Under the pieces are notes generated by a model. It searched no databases, was not told where the DNA came from, and saw nothing but the letters and a program-made list of their open reading frames with translations. This document shows positions 25,195 to 38,000 of a DNA stretch of 64,000 nt, in pieces; the stretch's first letter is position 1, and each line of letters starts with the position of its first letter. The stretch covers positions 21,545,759 through 21,609,758 of the forward strand of contig NC_065538.1 of NCBI RefSeq assembly GCF_932294415.1, written 5' to 3'. A program made the position numbers and the translations under genes. This stretch comes from Quercus robur (lineage: Eukaryota > Streptophyta > Magnoliopsida > Fagales > Fagaceae).

Positions 25195-25532
25195 GGGTGT
25201 GTTTGTTTGGAGGTGAAGTAGGGTGGATAGAAAAATATGGAGAGAAAATGGGAAGGAAAACTTTTTTGGAGTGTGTTTGCTGGTTAGGTGGAGAGAAAGA
25301 AAAATAAATGGCGGGACTCAGTATTTTCTCCCTAGAACTACCAAAAAGTTTTCTCTTCAAAATGGAGAGAAAATTGAAGAGAGAAATTGGGCATCATTTT
25401 TAGATGAAAATGCCCATGTACAATTGCATCTTCACCCACGTTGCTTTTCTTTACACTTTTTCTTTTCTTTTCCTTTTTACTTTTGATTTACTGGGCAACG
25501 TTGACTGCCTCTCCTTCTTCTTCTTCTTCTTC

Positions 25533-25585
<53 letters not shown>

Positions 25586-25903
25586 ATTTTTTGTTTAGAT
25601 GTGTTTTTTTCATGGACATGATTTATATTTTTTAATAAATTTAGGCGATTGGTTTTTTTTTGGTTGTTTATCACTTTTTTTAGTTTTAATTGGGTATCAT
25701 TTTTTAACAAGGATATATATGTAAATTTATATAAACTCACTTATACGTAAATTTATATAAACTCACTTTTTCTTACTCTCTATTTTTCCACTCCCAACCA
25801 AATAAAAATGAAGGAAATTAAAATCTTTTCTATCCTCCCAATTTTCCATCCTTTTATCATTATTTATTTTCCCACTTTTCTACCCCTCCAACCAAACGGA
25901 CTC
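25195..25903. mobile_element. Tourist-like MITE, 709 bp, with TAA target duplication
   Basis: The left end GGGTGTGTTTGTTTGGAGG and the right end CCTCCAACCAAACGGACTC are imperfect inverted repeats, flanked by TAA at 25192-25194 and 25904-25906. The TAA duplication fits PIF/Harbinger. The interior holds a long T run and no gene. Confidence 0.8.
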
Positions 25904-25914
25904 TAAGTGTATAT

Positions 25915-26225
25915 GTGTATAAAGGTCCCTTCTGGAGAGTATGCGAAGTGCAAAATTAGGTGGAAGCATGCAAAGAGCCGTTTGTTTTGGGCCAAAAGTT
26001 GTGTGGTTCATATAAACCATTTGAATGTTCAATGTTCCAAGAGTCAATCTAGTCATCGTTCGAAGACCATTTATTTTTTGGATAATACACTCTTCGAAGA
26101 CTTGTCTCTCTCTGTCCCTAATAGAAGCATGAAACCCCAACAAAACATATCCATGATTTGGACTGGACCCTGCCAAATTCAATTATACAACCAATTGCGT
26201 CCTTCTAGCGTCTCGTAAAAAATAT
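25915..26225. repeat. local repeat unit, copy 1
   Basis: Non-coding unit with words gcaaagagccgtttgttttgg, ttgaatgttcaatgttcc and aacatatccatgatttgga. Related copies are at 26690-26755 plus 30259-30362 (split by a LINE) and at 33190-33400. Confidence 0.75.
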
Positions 26226-26774
26226 GCTTATTTGAACGTTACAGATAGTACATAGCTTTTCTTTTTCCCAAGTATTTTCTCATATCCTACTGTACAATAT
26301 TCAGTTTTGAAGTATATGGGTAGTTAAGTGCACACGAAAAACCCTATTTTTTATTTAGCCAAAAAATATTTGTCAAATAAGAGAATGCGGCATTAATAAT
26401 AAAAATGAATAAAAAAAAGGGTAAAGATAAATAAATAAATAAGAATTTTTTGTTTTGTTTTGTTTTTTTTTGCTTAATTTTCTTTTACCACTCTTTTGTG
26501 AAACCTTGGGTTGGGACAGATTCTGGTCTTTGTGCTTTAAATCTTGTGTCATTTTTTTTTTTTTTTTGATACAAGATATAATTTATACTTTAACCTAATT
26601 TAAGTGTATATGTGTGTAAAGCTCTCTCTTGAAAACTTGAACCCCGACTCTTGCCCCCCACACCCCACAAGCACTTGTGTCATTCTTAACTCATAAACAA
26701 ATGCAAAGAGTCGTTTGAAGTGGGGTCAGTCATAACACCACTTCACTTGCATTCAGCAAAAAAAAAAAAGGGGG
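26226..26774. other. non-coding, second local repeat copy begins at about 26690
   Basis: No gene. The words aactcataaacaaatgcaaa and gagtcgtttgaag near 26690-26755 match the local repeat; its continuation lies beyond the LINE at 30259. Confidence 0.5.
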
Positions 26775-29700
26775 GGCATATACAGGGCTGTGTGTACAAC
26801 GGAATGGTTTAATCTTTTTCCTGCAACAAAAGTGAAAACTCTAGTGTGTGTGCTTCATCGGACCACAGCCCTATTTTGGTCCTTCCCGATGGGATTAGCT
26901 TAAAACCTCAACGCCCCTGGCGTTTTGAAAATATTTGGTTAGAAGAGCAAGGCTGCCATGACACAGTGAAGAACGCCTGGAAGACCATCTCCTCGGAACC
27001 ACCTATGGCCAAAGTTATGATGAACGTCGATACATGCAAAACTCAGTTGCGTGATTGGAGTAAGAATTCTTTTGGTAATGTGGTAAGTGCATTGGCAGAG
27101 AAAAAAAAGAATCTAAAATTAGCGGAAGAGGATGCAACGAAAGGAGGGAGTGTGGAGTTTTTTCTTCAATTAAAAACTGAAGTGGCAGATTTGCTTAGAG
27201 TGGAAGAAAAAATGCGGCAGCAGCGTAGTCATGTGCATTGGATGATCTCTGTGGATAAAAATTCTAGCTATTTCCATAACCGGGCGTCTCAGCGTTTCAG
27301 GAGAAACAACATTACGGAACTCAGAGACTCTCGGGGAAGAATAGCTTCAGGTGATGAAAAAGTTTTTGAGATGATTATTGAATATTACAATCAATTGTTT
27401 ACTACCTCTAATCCGCATGACATTGAGGAAGTTGTCCAACATACAAAAAAGGTGGTGTCCGATGATATGAATAATTGTTTAACCAGAAATTTCTCAAAGG
27501 ATGAGGTGGAGAAAGCCTTGAAGGAAATGGCCTCGCTAAAAGCTCCGGGCGTAGATGGAATGCTGCCAATCTTTTTCCAACATTATTGGGAGAGCATTGG
27601 GGACGACGTAGTCAAAGCTGTGATTTCTTGTCTAAATTCGAATTCAATTGAACCAGGTTTGAATCACACTTTTATTACTCTAATTCCTAAGGTGAAAAGC
27701 CCCGAATTTGTTACTGAATTCCGTCCAATTGCTCTATGTAATATTTTGTATAAGCTTGTTTCGAAAGTTTTGGCCAATAGGTTGAAGAAAGTGCTACCCC
27801 ATATTATCTCAAAATCTCAGAGCGCCTTTCAATCGGACAAAGCTATTTCCGATAACATTTTGGTGGCCTTTGAGACGTTGCATCACATGAAAAGAAAAAG
27901 AACGGGAAAAATGGGTCATATGGCTTTAAAATTGGATATGAGTAAAGCATACGACCGGTTGGAATGGGTGTTCCTGCAAAGGATCATGGAAAAAATGGGC
28001 TTTGACTTGAAGTGGATAGGATGGATTATGGAGTGCATAAAATCCATATCCTATTCGATCTTAGTCAATGGCGAACCTAAAGGTCATATAGTGCCAACTC
28101 GAGGTATTCGGCAGGGTGATCCTCTCTCCCCTTATCTTTTTCTAATATGTTCCGAAGGTTTAAATGGGTTAATTGATCATGCAGTGGACAACAAGCATAT
28201 TGAGGGGGTTTCCCTTTGCAGAAATGGTCCAAAGATTTCTCATCTTTTTTTTGCAGATGATAGTGTATTATTCTGCCGAGTTAGGGTGGGGGATGTGGAA
28301 AAAATTCAGTAGATATTGGGGAAATATGAACGTGCATCCGGTCAAAAAATTAACTCGGATAAAACGACCCTCTTTTTCAGTAGCAATGCCTCTAGTGCCA
28401 TAAAGGAAGAAATAAAAAATTTGCTTGGGGTGGCCGAAATAAAGGAGTATGAAAGGTATTTGGGCTTACCGACGGTGGTTGGGAGGAAAAAAAAGGCGAG
28501 CTTAAATTTTATTAAGGATATGGTGTGGGGTAAACTCCAAGGGTGGAAGGAGAAATTATTGTCGCAAGCGGGCAAAGAAGTTCTTTTGAAGGCGGTGGTT
28601 CAAGCCATCCCTACGTTTGCAATGAGTTGTTTTCAATTACCTATTGGGCTTTGTCAAGACATTGAGATGCTCATTCGGAAGTTTTGGTGGGGTCAAAGGG
28701 GTGATAGGAGAAAAATTCATTGGAAAAAATGGGAGGTCTTGTGTCAACCAAAGAGTGAAGGGGGTCTTGGTTTCAAAGACTTATGTAAATTCAATAAAGC
28801 CATGTTGGCTAAACAAGTGTGGAGATTGATTCATGATAAGGAGCCTCTTTTTTACAGAGTGTTCAAGGCAAAGTATTTTCCAAGTTGCTCAATTTTTGAA
28901 GCTAAAAATTCTACGGGCTCTTTTGCATGGAAAAGTATTTTGTGGTCTAGAGATTTAATTAACAAAGGAGCTTTCTGGAGAGTAGGCAGTGGTGAATCTG
29001 TTCGGATTTATAAGGATGCTTGGCTTCCTAATCCTGATGGTCGAATCAGCTCTCCAACCTCATTGACCTGTGCTTTTTTCCACCTGATGCAAGTCTCATT
29101 AAGTCTATTCCCCTGTGTTCTACTCCTCAACCCGATACTTTGGTTTGGAGAACAGAAAAATCGGGTTGCTATTCGGTAAAGTCTGGTTATAAACTCCTGT
29201 GCGAGCTCCATAACTTTGATATGAATTGGCCCCAAGTCTCGGACTCGCAAAAAGGCTTCTGGAAAACCATATGGAAGCTAAAGGTCCTCGGGAAGGTCAA
29301 GCATTTTCTCTGGAAAGCTTGTACCAACTCGTTGCCCAATAAAGATAACCTTATGAAGCGAAAAATCCTCCAGGAATCGGGCTGTGCTCGCTGTTCTGGG
29401 GACTCGGAATCTGTTGTGCACGCTCTTTGGAGTTGTAGTTGCGTCCAAGTTGTTTGGGAGTCTGATTTCGGATGGGTGGACATGAGCTTAATGGCCCCTG
29501 TCTCTTTCTCGGAAGTTCTACAAAAAATCCGAGTCAAACCGTCGCTGCTTCCGTTATTTGCTGTTACAGCGTGGTCAATTTGGTATCAAAAGAACAAAGC
29601 TTGCCTCAATGATAATCCCCTGCCTATTCGCAATATCGCTAATTATGCCAAGAACTACCTTTGTGAATTCAGGGAGCTAGACAATCAGCATTCCCATAGA

Positions 29701-30258
29701 CGCCGAGCTTCTCCTACCAGATGGCAACCTCCTAGTGCGGGTTCAGTGAAAACTAACTATGACGGTGCCATGTTTGCGGAATCTAATATGGCCGAAATTG
29801 GGGTAGTAGTCCGCAACAGTGAGGGCTAGGTGTTAGCTGCCTTATCCGAGCAAATCGTGAAACCTCCAACAATGGAAATCCTTGAACTCCTCGTTGCCAG
29901 GCGTGCCGTAAGCTTTACCGCTGAGTCGGGTTTTGATCAGTTTATATGCGAGGGTGATTCTGAATCTGTGGTAAACTCCTTAAGGCGAACCGGCATGGAG
30001 AATTCTCGAGGCAGGCATCTCATCAAGGATATTGCTTACTTATCAAACTCATTTCGGAGTATATCTTTCGCTCACGTACGTCAGCAAGGTAATGCGGTCG
30101 CTCATGCCTTAGCCCAACGAGCGAGACAATTTTTTTCTTCTCTTATCTGGTTGGAGTGTGTTCCAACAGATATTATGTCTTTTGTATTGGATGATTCTTC
30201 CTCTTTTGCTTAATATATATCAGCAAGTATCCATTTCTCAAAAAAAAAAAAAAAAAAA
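26775..30258 (+). mobile_element. LINE (L1-type non-LTR retrotransposon), 5'-truncated
   Basis: The element begins within the endonuclease part of ORF2 (RAVCTTEWFNLFP, then SDHSP) and ends in a poly-A tail at 30240-30258. Loss of the 5' part is typical of LINE insertions. The sequences around it belong to one local repeat copy, so the insertion site is known approximately; short flanking similarity (ccactt) may be the target duplication but is not convincing. Confidence 0.9.
26790..30213 (+). pseudogene. LINE ORF2: endonuclease end, reverse transcriptase, zf-RVT, RNase H
   Basis: Domain order: the C-terminal end of the apurinic-type endonuclease (SDHSP); reverse transcriptase with LKAPGVDGM, FRPIALCN, KLDMSKAYDRLEW, RQGDPLSPYLF and FADDSVLF (about 28250-28280); thumb region; a zinc-finger-like zf-RVT domain (about 29230-29470, CARCSGDSESVVHALWSC); and an RNase H domain (about 29755-30150, YDGAMFAES, GVVVRNSEG, CEGDSE). 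Lesions: a two-base expansion near 26846, an in-frame TAG at 28310, a frameshift at about 29085-29140 and an in-frame TAG at 29827. The true stop is TAA at 30211. It would copy its own RNA at a nicked target site; this copy is inactive. Confidence 0.92.
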
Positions 30259-30362
30259 CCACTTGATTGTTCAATGTTCCAAAAGTCGTCTATCTCTATC
30301 CCTAATAAAAGCATGAGAACCCTACGAAACATCCATGATTTTGAGTAGACCCTAGCAAAATC
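30259..30362. repeat. local repeat copy 2, continuation after the LINE
   Basis: Matches copy 1 (attgttcaatgttccaa, catccatgatttt.ga..gaccct). It is interrupted again at 30363 by a hAT-type element and resumes at 31496. Confidence 0.7.
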
Positions 30363-31487
30363 TAGGGATGGCAATTTATGCCTAACCCACAAGTACCTGA
30401 ACCTACCTGACCCTAATGGGTCGGGTTTTACCCAGTTTGATAAAGAATAGGGTCGAGTATGGGTTTTTTTTAAAAAAAAAAAAAAAAAAAACTGAAATGG
30501 GTTCAGGTTTTGTCAAAAACCTGACCCAACTTAGTTAGCCTAAATATAAAATTACAAAAAAACTTACCTATATATATATATCACAACCCTAACCTAAAAC
30601 TCATTTCTCTCCTTTCTCTCTCAACTCAGCCGCCTCTCTCTTTTCTCTCTCAACTCAGCCACCTCCCTAATTGACTCTCACTCTCACTTGCATCTCATCT
30701 AGTCCTTACAGACTCTCACCCTCACTCAAACACTTACATCTCATCATCACCCTCACTCTCATTCACTCATCGACCCACCCTTAGCCTCGTGGAGGAGCAC
30801 AATTCTCGTGGTGGCTGTCGTTTTTGTCATAGAGGAGCACGCGGTCTGAGTTCTTCTTCTTTTCTTTTCTTTTTGGTTCTTTTTTGGGGGGGGGGGGGGG
30901 GGGGAGGGAGGTTCATTTCCTCTCTCAATAGTTTTTGTTTTTGGGTATTTGTTTGAGAATTTAATATGTAAAAATCGGAGTGAATGTTGTGTTAATGTAA
31001 AAATATGTCCATAAATGATAAATGGAGTTTTGTTCCTCTCTCAGTAGTTTCTATTTTTGGGTATTTGTTTGAGGATTCAATATGTAAAAATCGGAGTGAA
31101 TGTTGTGTTAATGTAAAAATTTGTCCATAAATGTAAAAATTGGAGTTTTGTTTCTTCCATAAATGATAAATGGAGTTTGAGGATTTAATTTTAGCAAGAC
31201 TAATAACAATGTTGATTGATTTGTGTTTGTGTTTATGTTTGGGTTTTTTTTTTTTTTGGTTTATTTATTTATTTATTTATTTTTTATAAATAAGATTGTG
31301 TTGGATTGGGCCACGAATTAGGCCTAGAAGTGGCTGGACGGGGCTCGCAGAGACCCGACAAGCCGGGTTTGGGGCGAAAAAAAGACCTGTTTATTAAATG
31401 GGCCGGGTCTAGGTAACAGGGCAGGACCCGCGGGTTGGGTATAGGTATCAAAAACCCCAGCCCGAACTCGACCTATTGCCATTCCTA
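30363..31487. mobile_element. hAT-type non-autonomous element, 1125 bp
   Basis: The inverted ends TAGGGATGGCAA (30363) and TTGCCATTCCTA (ending 31487) match the common plant hAT terminus. Flanking 8-base target duplications are gcaaaatc (30355-30362) and ccaaaatc (31488-31495), with one mismatch. The interior holds a GGGTCGGG-type word near both ends, a run of 17-18 G near 30886, and a roughly 118-bp tandem duplication at about 30916-31150. No transposase. Confidence 0.9.
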
Positions 31488-31495
31488 CCAAAATC

Positions 31496-32097
31496 AAAAC
31501 AAGTTCTCTTTTAAGACTTGGGAGGGTTTTGCAAAAGGTAAACAGGCGGATTCGTTTATATGCAAATAAAAGTGAAATGTCAATTTGTATAGAAAAAATT
31601 AAAATTTGAATATTAAATTTGAGAGTATGTGATGGACGGAATTAAAGCATTCATGTCAATTTGTGTATAATAAAAAAATATATAAATTTAAATCTTTTTG
31701 TTTAAAAATGATCCATATCAATCCGTATATAATTGTGTAAATTTACAAGTTTGTTATAATAACCATATAAATTTAAAAATATGTCTTTCTTTATGTATCT
31801 CGATGATGAAGGAAGAGAGTGGGTAGTGGTTGTTATGTGTAAAGAAAGAGAAACAATTTAAAAAAATCAAGAAAAATTGATGTATATCGAGGATGATGGT
31901 TATTCTTTCTTTATGTATCTTGAGGATGAAGGAAGAAAGTAGATGGTGATTGTTGTGTATGAAGAAAGAGAAACAATTTAAAAAACCATGAAAATTGATA
32001 TTTTAATAAAATCTAGTGTAAAATAGATAATCTGATATGGAGTGTTTTAAAAAATGAATATGAAAAATAGAAAAAGTATATTCTTATTGTTAGGGTC
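31496..32097. other. non-coding, includes a 120-bp tandem duplication
   Basis: Two copies of a 120-base unit start at 31784 and 31904 with tctttctttatgtatct and contain gatgaaggaag and gaaagagaaacaattta. I see no gene. Confidence 0.7.
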
Positions 32098-32987
32098 ATA
32101 TTTCTATACATTGGCTTATCCTTTGACAAAACACACTTTACTTGTAATTGGGTAGATCTAAGTTAGGTTTAATGTATCAAGAACTATGTTGCTCAAGCAT
32201 AACAAGTGGTATTATTAAAGACATTAAAATTGATCAAAGAAACAAGTGAAGAAAACTAGTTTTAGTAATTCTCGATATTAGGCTCGACACTAGCATCTAT
32301 CGAGAATTAATGGTAAAACTCGACACACGCTCGATCTATCGAGACTTATGATTTCAGAAATCTCATATCTGAAATTCGACCAATGATGACTTGGATGATT
32401 AGGGTTTTTCTCTCTACAACCCTAGACCATATAAAAGACTTATTTTAAAGTCATTAAAGACATAGAGACTCAGTTAGAGAACTCATATACTCTGTGAAAA
32501 GCTACTGCATTTTGTACGCCTTAGGGATTTGTAACCAAGTACTTCCTAACCTTCAACGTGCTTTGAAGCGAAGAACTTTGCAGCCAACAACAATCAATCA
32601 GTTGCTTGGAGTTAGTCATGTACTGGGATCCGTGCAAAAAAAGAAGTCTCTACAAAATCAAGTCCAATTGGGGATTGAAGTAAAGATTCAACTGTAAGTT
32701 GGTGTTTTAGGATAGGCCAAGGTAGTGGGAAGATTCCTTATACTTGTAACCGCTTGATTATTGATTAGTGAATTCTTGGGAGTAATAACCTGAAATTCAC
32801 CTGGTGGGGTTTTTGCCTTGTGAGAGGTTTTTCCCATTCGTCAACAAATCGCTGTGTCATTTAATTTCTGCTGCATATTAGTTTATTTGGTGATTTGTTG
32901 GTTCCTCCACAATTTGCATATAGTTTGACCTAATTAATCAATTTGGGTAATTGAATTAATTAATCGGGGTTAATTTATAACTCAACA
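32098..32987 (+). mobile_element. solo LTR of the element C family
   Basis: Begins TGTTAGG and ends AACA, with the same landmarks as the LTRs of element C: cctttgacaaaacacacttta, gggtagatcta, accctaga.catataaaag and gtgaagaactttgcagccaac-like words. Flanks cttat (32093-32097) and ctttt (32988-32992) are a 5-base target duplication with one change. Contains TCGA-rich words such as tctatcgag and ctcgacac. It remains after recombination removed the internal part. Confidence 0.85.
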
Positions 32988-33393
32988 CTTTTGCTAAAAT
33001 AAACAGAAATTTTTGCACGAGCTAATACAAATACTCTTGGGGTGAAACGATGCACCAAATTATTTAAAATTTCAAGAAAGAAAAATACTCATAAAATGGA
33101 AATAAAATTTTAGATATATTATAGAGAAAATTAAAATGTTTAACATATTCTAGTCTTGAGCTTTAAGTCATGTGTCAGTCATAACTCGTAAAAGCATGCA
33201 AAGAGCCGTTTGTTTTGGGCCAAAAGTCATGTGGCTCATTTAAGCCATTTGAATGTTCAACGAATCAATGTTCGAAGAGTCGTCTCTCTGTGCCCCTAGT
33301 GAAAAGCATGAACCCCATCCATGATTTGGACTTTGGAGTGGACCCTCAATTATGCAATCAAATATACTTATTTGAATGTTTCAGATACCACAT

Positions 33394-33429
<36 letters not shown>

Positions 33430-34226
33430 TTTTTTTAAATGGGTGGGAGTTGCATTTTTTCAACTTTTGAATCCCAATCATTTACAACTATTGCACAACG
33501 TATTGTACCTGATCTCAATCCTCCCAAGTATGCTCTCATATCTAGCTGTATAATATTTGGTTCTGGATGATATTATTTCTAGGTTTTAAATAAAAGAAGT
33601 TGCATATTCTCAAGAAATAAATAAATAAATAAATAAATAAAGGCTAAATTGTAAACTACACCTCTAAAGTTTTGGATGTTTGTATTTTAAACTCTGAAAT
33701 TTCAAATTTTGGATTTTATCTCTTGAAGTTTAGGCATGTTTGGATTTAACACTTTGAAGTTTCTGAGTTTAAATTTTACACCCTAAAGTTTAAGAGTATT
33801 TGGATTTTATAGCCTGAAATTTTAGAATTTGAATTTTATCCCCTAAAGTTCTAGAATTTAGATTTTACCTCCTGAAGTTCTATTCCATGTCATTAGTAGC
33901 CCCCTGTCCATACTTTCCATTTAATGACACATAAACTTGCCACACGCATGTTTTACAATAAAATGATTCCACATCATTACAACACATTTTGATTTCAAGT
34001 TTTCGTTCCAGTTTATTTCACAAATTTGGATGATTCTCAACCCTCTCAAGATAAAACTTAAGGCAGTTATAAACTAGTTTAAATATAAATATAAATATAT
34101 ATATATATCAACTAAATAGATTTTATCTATTTGTATCATGTCCTCAACAAAATAACCCCATAACTTTCTACCGAGGTTTTCAGTAATCAGCTAGATTATC
34201 AAACCTACAAATCAAAGTTATGCATA
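32988..34226. other. non-coding, local repeat copy 3 and a short minisatellite
   Basis: 33190-33400 is the third copy of the local repeat (gcaaagagccgtttgttttgg, atccatgatttggact). 33640-33890 is a degenerate repeat of about 35 bases around ctgaaattt.gaattt.gattttat. No gene. Confidence 0.65.
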
Positions 34227-34231
34227 GTGTA

Positions 34232-34413
34232 TGTTAGTGTATAGCTTAGACTAGTTTAGCCCATTGGGCTTAGCCCAGTATACTGTACTTGTAGTTTACT
34301 CCTTTTACTTGTACTGCACACATATCTAGCCTATATAAGGCTCTCTATTGTACATTATTTCACACATCAATATACAGACTATTCAGTCTTTCTCACACTT
34401 TATATTCTTAACA
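34232..34413 (+). repeat. 5' LTR of element A
   Basis: TGTTAG to TTAACA. Contains the TATA box ctatataagg at 34331-34340, so the transcript should start about 30 bases later, near 34365. Confidence 0.95.
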
Positions 34414-34425
34414 TGGTATCAGAGC
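34414..34425 (+). promoter_or_regulatory. primer-binding site of element A
   Basis: TGGTATCAGAGC directly follows the LTR and is complementary to the 3' end of plant initiator methionine tRNA, the usual copia primer. Confidence 0.93.
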
Positions 34426-35024
34426 CAATCCTCTGACTTCGTGGTTCCTGTGGACATCTCCGGCGTTCTTCCGCTGCCCTCGCCTTCATCCAGTAGCCAC
34501 TGTCAGAAGCGAGTCACCGCCGTCACGCCCACAGTCCCAGCAAATCTCGGATCGCATTGTTCTGCTCATCCAACTGTCAAAGCAAAGGCATTGACTGACA
34601 GAACAGACAATCCCGAGCAAAACCCAACCAAGAACGGCCAGAAAACACTTCACACGCGCCCCCACGTGCCGCCTGAAGTTTCTGCCTCACGAGCACGTGC
34701 TCCACGCGCCGTCACTCTCACTCACGCGCCCCCACGCACCAGACCAGCCGTTCTCCACGCGCCACACGCGCCCCACACGCCAGCTCCGTTTCGCGAACTG
34801 CCACGTCAGCCCTAGTGTGACGTCACCCTGCCACGTTAGCACACGTCAGCCGTTGACTGGATCAGACTTGACCGTTGACTTTGACCGTTGATCGTTGACC
34901 GTTGACCAAGTCAAAATTTTTCAACAGGACCTGTCTTGCTCAATTTTTCGCGTAGATTCTGATTTTGGACTCCGTTTCTGCATTTGAGGTATCTAAATAT
35001 CACTTCTTGGTCATTTTCTTCATT
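34426..35024 (+). other. untranslated leader of element A
   Basis: About 600 bases, more GC-rich than the surroundings. At 34850-34910 there are six or so copies of GTTGAC(C/T) in close succession, a W-box-type word. An open frame crosses the leader but shows no protein family. Confidence 0.7.
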
Positions 35025-38000
35025 ATGGCTCAACAAAGTGAACGAGATATCATACGTCCTATCACCATCATGTTGGATGGTCCTACTAGCTATCATGCAT
35101 GGTCTCAGAATATGACCGTCTTTCTCAAGGGTCGTAAACTGTGGAGATATGTGACTGGTTCAATTCCTAAGCCAATACCAAACCCTAAGTCCAAAGCCAC
35201 AGCTGCTGAAGAGCCTTACAAGACTGCTGTTACAACAGATGATTATGAAGAACGTCTAGAAGAATGGGAGAGTATTCAGAGTAAGATCTTATCTTGGTTT
35301 ATCAATACCTCTATTCCCTCCATTCATAATCTTCTTCCTCGTCTTGAAACTGCTGAGGCTGCTTGGAAATTTTTGGCCGATCGTTATAACTGCACTAATG
35401 ATTCAAGCTTGGAGTTTCACATTGAATCAAAGCTTTATCAAATGCGCCAAGAGACAGGTCAGTCTATTTCTGATTTTTATTCTCAGACTTCTACTATGTG
35501 GGAACAACTCTCTGCTGCAGATCCTCCACTGGTGTGTTCTAAGGACATTGAGCTCTTTGTCAAATATCGGGATTGCCGTAGATTTATGCACTTCATGATG
35601 GGTTTACGTGAGGATTTTGAGCCTACTAGGGCTTCTCTACTTACCCGGTCTCCTACTCCTTCTCTTGATGCTGCAGTAAAGGAGCTCATTTCTGAGGAGA
35701 ATCGTCGGCCCACTTATCACATGACATCATCTGATCATGTCTTGGCTACACCCTCACCACAGCCTCCCATTGTTGCATTCACTGCTCCTCCGCGAATAAA
35801 CTCCGGGCGTCCCACCTCTCAGTCTTCCAAAGGTGCTCACTGCAAGTTTTGCCGTGCCAAAGGCCATGACATCTCTGTTTGTCGTAAGCTACAGAAATTT
35901 GTGCAAGAACAGAATAAAGCTTCTCTTCCTCAGGCAGCTGCTGTATGTCCTTCAGATCCATCGGTTCCTACAGGTCCATCTTTGGCTTCCTCACTTACTA
36001 CGGCTGATATTGAGGCAGTTGTTCAACAGGTTTTATCCCGCACTTCCACTGCCCTTTCTGTCACCCCAGGTAAACAACCTTGGTTTTTTGATACTGCATG
36101 TTGTAACCATATGACTCCTGATGAATCCCAATTTTCTGATAAGGCACCCTTAGAATATCCAATCACCATTTACACTGCTGATGGAACTCCTATGCCTGTT
36201 AGTCATAAAGGAACAATCTCTTCTCCTTGTTTATCCCTTAGTGACACTTTTCATATTCCAAAGTTATCCCTCAATTTGCTTTCTGTTGGTCAACTTTGCG
36301 AATTAGGCGTAAATCTTCTATTTACTAATCATGGTGTGGATGTGCAGGATCCCCGGACGGGTCAAGTGCTTGGGACAGGCCGTAAGGTTGGTCGCATGTT
36401 TGAGGTTCATGACTTGAAAATTCCTTCACAAGTTGTTTCTGCAGCTACTACCACTGCCACCTCCTCACCTGATCTATGGCATGCTCGTCTTGGTCATCCA
36501 TCCTTATCTCGTCTTCAATTGTTAGCTTCTCAAGGTCATTTAGGTTCAGTTCAGTTTTCAAAATTTGATTGTACTTCCTGTCATTTTGGTAAACAAACTA
36601 AATTGCCATTTAATAAAAGTGACTCCTTTTCTTCTGCTCCTTTTGATCTTATACATTCTGATATTTGGGGTCCTGCACCTGTTCCCACTGAGGGGGGATC
36701 TAAATATTTTGTCATATTTGTGGATGATTTTTCTCGGTATACTTGGATTTATCTGCTTCACCATAGGTTTGAACTTGTGTCTATTTACCAAACATTTCAT
36801 AAAATGATTGAAACACAGTTCAATCGCACCGTTAAAGTCTTTCGATCAGATAATGCTCAAGAATATAATGATAAATCTTTCCTATCCTTTTTAGACAGAC
36901 ATGGTACTCTTCCTCAGCGGTCTTGTCCTTACACCTCTCAACAAAATGGTCGTGCAGAACGAAAACATCGTCACATTCTTGATGTTGTCCGCACCCTTCT
37001 CATTTCTGCCTCTCTTCCTGAGCGATTTTGGGGTGAGGCCGCACTCACTGATGTGCACACTATTAATCGTATTCCTTCATCGACTACACACAACAAATCA
37101 CCATTTGAGCTTCTCTATGGTCAAACTCCTGACTACTCCTCTCTTCGGGTTTTTGGTTGTGCTTGCTTTGTCTCTCTTCCTCCTCATGAACGAACAAAGC
37201 TCCAACCTCGTACTCGTCTCTGTTGTTTCCTTGGTTATGGTGTGTCTCAAAAAGGGTTTCGCTGCTATGATCCCATTTCTCATCGCCTTCGTGTCTCCCG
37301 TCATGTTGAGTTTTGGGAACATCGTCCTTTCACGAGTCTTCAGCAGTTTCCTACATCTTCTTCCTCAGAGTCTCCTATTTTTACTGATCTTTTCCCCCCT
37401 CTCTATCCTGAACTTATGGAGGATTCTTTAGCATCGACTGCCTCTCCAGACGACTCATCTCCGGTTCTGTCTCCAGCATATGACCCGCCTGTCTTGGATC
37501 CTGTGGCACCACCCTCTCCTGAGTCTCCTATTGGTCCTGAACTTCGTCGTTCCACTCGGGTAAGCATTCCTCCCCCCTATCTCACTGATTATCATTGCTT
37601 TTTTGCTCTTGCCACTCTCTATGAACCTCACACCTATCGTGAGGCTCATACTGACCCTCTTTGGCAGCAAGCTATGAATGAAGAACTAAATGCCCTTCAT
37701 AAGAATCACACGTGGGATATGGTTGATTTGCCTCCTGGTCAGTCTGTAGTAGGTTGTAGGTGGGTTTACAAGATCAAGACCAAGGCTGATGGATCTGTTG
37801 AACGATACAAGGCTCGCCTAGTTGCCAAGGGCTTTACTCAGGAGTATGGTATTGACTATGAGGAAACATTTGCTCCTGTTGCTCGTCTTACATCTGTTAG
37901 ATGTCTCATTGCTGTGGCTGCTGTTCGCCATTGGCCTCTTTATCAAATGGATGTGAAGAATGCTTTCCTCAATGGAGACCTCCATGAAGAAGTGTACATG

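Noticed and set aside
34348-34815. 155-codon frame overlapping the 5' LTR and leader of element A
   Set aside because: Composition follows the GC-rich leader (Pro, His, Arg, Thr). It begins inside the LTR and has no gag-like motif; gag starts at 35025.
36901-37431. 176-codon hydrophobic frame inside element A
   Set aside because: It is an alternative-frame shadow of the polyprotein integrase/linker region.
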